From the NCBI GenBank assembly GCA_016235885.1, contig JACRIH010000091.1, positions 1 through 37,356 on the forward strand: a stretch of DNA of 37,356 nt. Direction: 5' to 3'. Positions 35,016-37,356 of this stretch are shown one piece after another (within the stretch, counting starts at the first letter, position 1; every line of letters begins with the position of its first letter). The notes below the pieces were generated by a model that saw only the letters and a list, made by a program, of their open reading frames with translations, ran no database searches and was not told the origin of the DNA. The stretch comes from Planctomycetales bacterium (GTDB lineage: Bacteria; Planctomycetota; Planctomycetia; Planctomycetales; Planctomycetaceae). The translations under genes were made by a program, and so were the position numbers.

Positions 35016-36614
35016 TCACCGGTACAGCGGCATGTGGCGGTAGTACACCTCAAGCGTGAGGATACACATGGCGGTGATGTAGAGGCGGCCGGATTTGTCG
35101 GCGTTTTCGAAGGGGTCGCCCTTGGGTTGGGTCGGGTGCCAGCTTCCGGACAGCTTGCCGGTCTTGTTTTGGTTGCGGACGATTTCGTCGCGCAGCTTGT
35201 TGTTCCATGTGTCCCATGCCGGACCTTGCATGTTGTGAAGCACCTGCGTCGCGTAGTACCAGTAGTACACGTTTCGCTTGCCGGCGGTCCAACTGGGGAG
35301 GTTGTCGGGTTGGACGAGATAGGACACGCCGTCGAGCAGGGCAGGGTGGTTCTTTTGCCAGCCGAGGTACTGTCGGCACAAGAGGCCCTCGGCCGTCATC
35401 GCGGGAGAGTTTTGTCGGTTGGGTTCTGGTTCGTAGCGGTAGCGCGAACCATTTTGTTCCTGCACCAAGTCGAGAAAGCCCGCGGCGCGGTCGAGCACTT
35501 CGGTGGGGACTTCGAGCTTGGCCATGCGTGCACTCTGGATGGCCATGAGTTGCCAGCCGAACACCGAGAGATCCCCATCGCTGTTGGGTCGATACTTCCA
35601 GCCGCCGCGATCGGGATGCTGCGACTTGTAGATGTAGTCCAGCGCCTTCTGCGTCGGGCCGAGCAGTTTGGGATCGCGGGTGATGGCGTAGGCTTCGCAG
35701 AGCACGATCGTCGCTTGACCGTGAGCGTAGAACGAAGTCTGTCGGCCCTCTTCTTCGGAGTCGTGCAGATCGCCATTTGCCTTCTGCATCTTTACGAGCC
35801 AGTCCAGCCCTTTGCGCATGGTCGCTTTGTACGGGCCATCCTGCGGCGTGTGACCGGCTCCCAAGAATGCGAGCAGTGCGAGGGCGGTGGCACCGGTGTC
35901 GGTCTTCACGCTCACCTTTTCATCCTTCACCCCCTCGACCTGCATTTCCCAGTGCCCGTCATCCTTCTGCTGCTGCTTGAGCCAGCCGAGACCCAGCTTG
36001 ACGGCGGTTTCGGTTTGCGGTGTGCCACCGAACTTTTCGAGCAGTTCGTCACGAGCGTCCCCCTCGCGACCCTTGAGCACTTCACCGACGGCGACGTCGC
36101 CCGGCTTGATGCTGGCCGCTTCTGCCGCGGCCACTTTGTCCACTGAGTCATCCTTGGGCGTGCGCTTGTTGACCGCGCCGACGGTCGGTGTGGGAGACAA
36201 CTTCACCGCTTCGATCTGCACGGCTTCGCGTTTTTTCTTCCCCTCGCTCTTCATCCGCGTGATGTCGTTCGGGTTGATCCAACTGCCGACCATCGCGGAC
36301 AAGTCGTCCTGTTTGTCGTGGACCACGACCATGATCGCGAAGATCGCCAGCAGAAGCAGATGGACTCCCAGACTCACCAACCAGCCGATGCCACCCTGCT
36401 TGACCTCCTGCTGGACGTGATCGAGGAACGTCGTATCGAGATCGTCCTTGAATCGCGGTTCCGCCTGAATGCGGATCGCGGGGCGAGCCGCCTTGCCGGT
36501 GAGTGGAATGCCGGTCCTCGCGGCGGGTCGCGGCGCGTTCGGTGTCCCGGCGGGACGCGGAGGCGTCGGGCGATCGGGATTCGGTGGCGGCGTGGGAGAA
36601 TCAGACGGGGGCAT
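35016..36614 (-). CDS. Membrane-anchored squalene-cyclase/prenyltransferase-repeat protein
   Basis: A 532-aa protein. Residues 1-60 are Pro-rich and disordered (PTPPPNPDRPTPPRPAGTP). One transmembrane helix follows at about 77-98 (WLVSLGVHLLLLAIFAIMVVV), then a linker. A large domain from about 190 to the end holds alpha-alpha-barrel repeats such as GLGWLKQQQKDDGHWE, DYIYKSQHPDRGGWKY and YLGWQKNH, resembling the QW-type repeats of squalene/terpene cyclases and prenyltransferases. No DxDD or zinc-binding catalytic set is obvious, so it may be a binding domain rather than an enzyme. Such proteins are frequent in planctomycetes. The ATG at 36614 begins the plausible N terminus; the longer frame to 36839 runs through a palindromic repeat. 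Confidence 0.82.
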   Translation of the reverse strand: MPPSDSPTPPPNPDRPTPPRPAGTPNAPRPAARTGIPLTGKAARPAIRIQAEPRFKDDLDTTFLDHVQQEVKQGGIGWLVSLGVHLLLLAIFAIMVVVHDKQDDLSAMVGSWINPNDITRMKSEGKKKREAVQIEAVKLSPTPTVGAVNKRTPKDDSVDKVAAAEAASIKPGDVAVGEVLKGREGDARDELLEKFGGTPQTETAVKLGLGWLKQQQKDDGHWEMQVEGVKDEKVSVKTDTGATALALLAFLGAGHTPQDGPYKATMRKGLDWLVKMQKANGDLHDSEEEGRQTSFYAHGQATIVLCEAYAITRDPKLLGPTQKALDYIYKSQHPDRGGWKYRPNSDGDLSVFGWQLMAIQSARMAKLEVPTEVLDRAAGFLDLVQEQNGSRYRYEPEPNRQNSPAMTAEGLLCRQYLGWQKNHPALLDGVSYLVQPDNLPSWTAGKRNVYYWYYATQVLHNMQGPAWDTWNNKLRDEIVRNQNKTGKLSGSWHPTQPKGDPFENADKSGRLYITAMCILTLEVYYRHMPLYR

Positions 36615-36664
36615 GGGTGCGAGTGTACGCGATGCCCGCCGTCGAATGAAGCCGCCGTTTCGTT

Positions 36665-36718
36665 GTTTAACCGCGTGCCCAACGGGCCGCCCGCGGGGCG
36701 TTGCCCACGCGGTTAAAC
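36665..36718. repeat. GTTTAACCGCGTG inverted repeat
   Basis: Perfect 13-bp outer arms (36665-36677 and 36706-36718) surround a G/C-rich centre with further partial pairing (AACG/CGTT). Another dispersed-type intergenic palindrome. It lies between the small membrane protein and the squalene-cyclase-like gene. Confidence 0.75.
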
Positions 36719-36738
36719 TAAGAAGCATCGTCAGAAGA

Positions 36739-36957
36739 CTACGCGGCCTTCTCGTGCGACGAGGTCTTCGCCGACACGGGGGCCTCAACAGCCACCGGCC
36801 GGTGCAGGCCGAGTTGCGTGCGGACTGGTGCCGTTTCACAGATGGCTCCGGTCAACCGGCCGAGGTAGAAGCTGAAATACATGATCAGCCCACACACGCT
36901 GACGGCACCAAAGCAGAGGCTGAGGACAAACTGATCGTTCGATAGAGTGGGAAGCAC
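36739..36957 (-). CDS. Small single-pass membrane protein
   Basis: A 72-aa product starting at GTG 36957, with GGAG about eight bases upstream. One hydrophobic segment (residues about 10-33, FVLSLCFGAVSVCGLIMYFSFY) is followed by a short basic/polar tail. No known domain recognised. It is on the same strand as, and 124 bp upstream of, the squalene-cyclase-like gene, and may share its transcript despite the palindrome between them. Confidence 0.6.
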   Translation of the reverse strand: MLPTLSNDQFVLSLCFGAVSVCGLIMYFSFYLGRLTGAICETAPVRTQLGLHRPVAVEAPVSAKTSSHEKAA

Positions 36958-37356
36958 GTGACGGTCTCCGGGGAGTGTCGGTCAATTGTAGAACGAAATT
37001 CATTCCGTTCATTATTGCCAGTCGCGACGCGTCCGAGCGCACGGGGGCGGAATGGATTCCGCTCTACCGACATATCTTCGGCCGCTCGGTCACCGGCCTT
37101 CAACGTGAACACAGGGGGCGGCAAAGCCCCACCAGCGGCCGTGCGAATCGCCCGCAGAATCACCCCAACCCCGCTCCCAGCAATGGTTGCCGCACGTCCC
37201 CCGATCGTGATCCCCGGTCGATTCGGCCTTGACCTCGAAGTCGTATTTTCCATATACGGCCGCGACTTGTAACGCGAACGGCAGGTTTATTCTTACCGTA
37301 GCCGCGTTCGTCAGGGCTTGTTGATTTAATGTGGTCCCGACACTCCGTGGCGGGAC
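36958..37356. other. Right-edge region with two palindromes and no supported gene
   Basis: About 400 bp. GTAGAACGAAATTCATTCCG (36988-37007) is inverted, at 17 of 20 positions, to 37048-37067. A hairpin GTCCCGACAC/GTGGCGGGAC (one mismatch) occupies 37334-37356 at the very edge. Open frames on both strands here look random and one overlaps the start of the small membrane gene, so I call none. Confidence 0.55.

Noticed and set aside
36885-37253. 122-aa minus-strand frame at the right edge
   Set aside because: Overlaps the start of the small membrane protein, crosses a palindromic repeat, and has no domain or ribosome site.
1-37356. CRISPR array, prophage, insertion sequence or defence genes
   Set aside because: No regularly spaced direct repeats with unique spacers, and no transposase, integrase, nuclease or Cas protein motif seen.

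Overview
The window looks like a chromosomal segment of a high-GC planctomycete (Planctomycetia). This is inferred from content, not from a marker gene. The signs are a giant surface protein with a LEDRTLLS N-terminal motif, a Tat-exported Gfo/Idh/MocA oxidoreductase, a DUF6807 (PmoA-like) exported protein, a membrane-anchored squalene-cyclase-like repeat protein, and intergenic spacers filled with several kinds of palindromic repeat.

Layout. (1) Positions 1-18615, minus strand: one uninterrupted reading frame of at least 6205 codons that runs off the left edge. From N to C terminus it has a LEDRTLLS motif, a metzincin zinc-protease domain, a PPC-like domain, three golvesin-like domains with ASH-like domains and a C-type lectin domain between them, then three large blocks of a recurring ~240-aa module, a filamentous-haemagglutinin-like stretch (short in the last block) and autotransporter-type (PATR) repeats. 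Four Calx-beta repeats, a PKD-like domain and a thrombospondin-C-like domain follow and are cut by the window edge. (2) 18616-19457: divergent spacer. (3) 19458-26078: housekeeping and metabolic genes on both strands: Gfo/Idh/MocA oxidoreductase, tRNA-Ser(UGA), TPR membrane protein, a 19-aa Lys/Ala mini-protein with a near-perfect Shine-Dalgarno, a sugar isomerase/epimerase, cardiolipin synthase and a cold-shock protein. (4) 26254-30816, minus strand: a small SMI1/KNR4-like hypothetical, a flavin amine oxidase closely spaced behind aroA, and a secreted DUF6807 protein. (5) 31165-34974, plus strand: a two-subunit M16 peptidase whose first subunit has an in-frame TAG, then an MFS transporter. 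(6) 35016-36957, minus strand: a small membrane protein and a membrane-anchored squalene-cyclase-like protein.

How genes relate. The two M16 subunits overlap by 14 nt and appear to share one active site: zinc site in the second subunit, R/Y pair in the first. The premature stop falls two codons before that R/Y pair. aroA and the amine oxidase are probably one transcript, but no functional link is evident. The rest is ordinary accessory and housekeeping content with much repeat-derived intergenic DNA.

The points most worth follow-up are the giant mosaic protein with its ~4-kb internal periodicity, the amber-interrupted M16 gene, the 19-aa basic peptide gene, and a compositionally odd CGCG/GATC-rich tract at about 23030-23240. 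I did not see a recognisable defence island, CRISPR array, phage or transposase gene.
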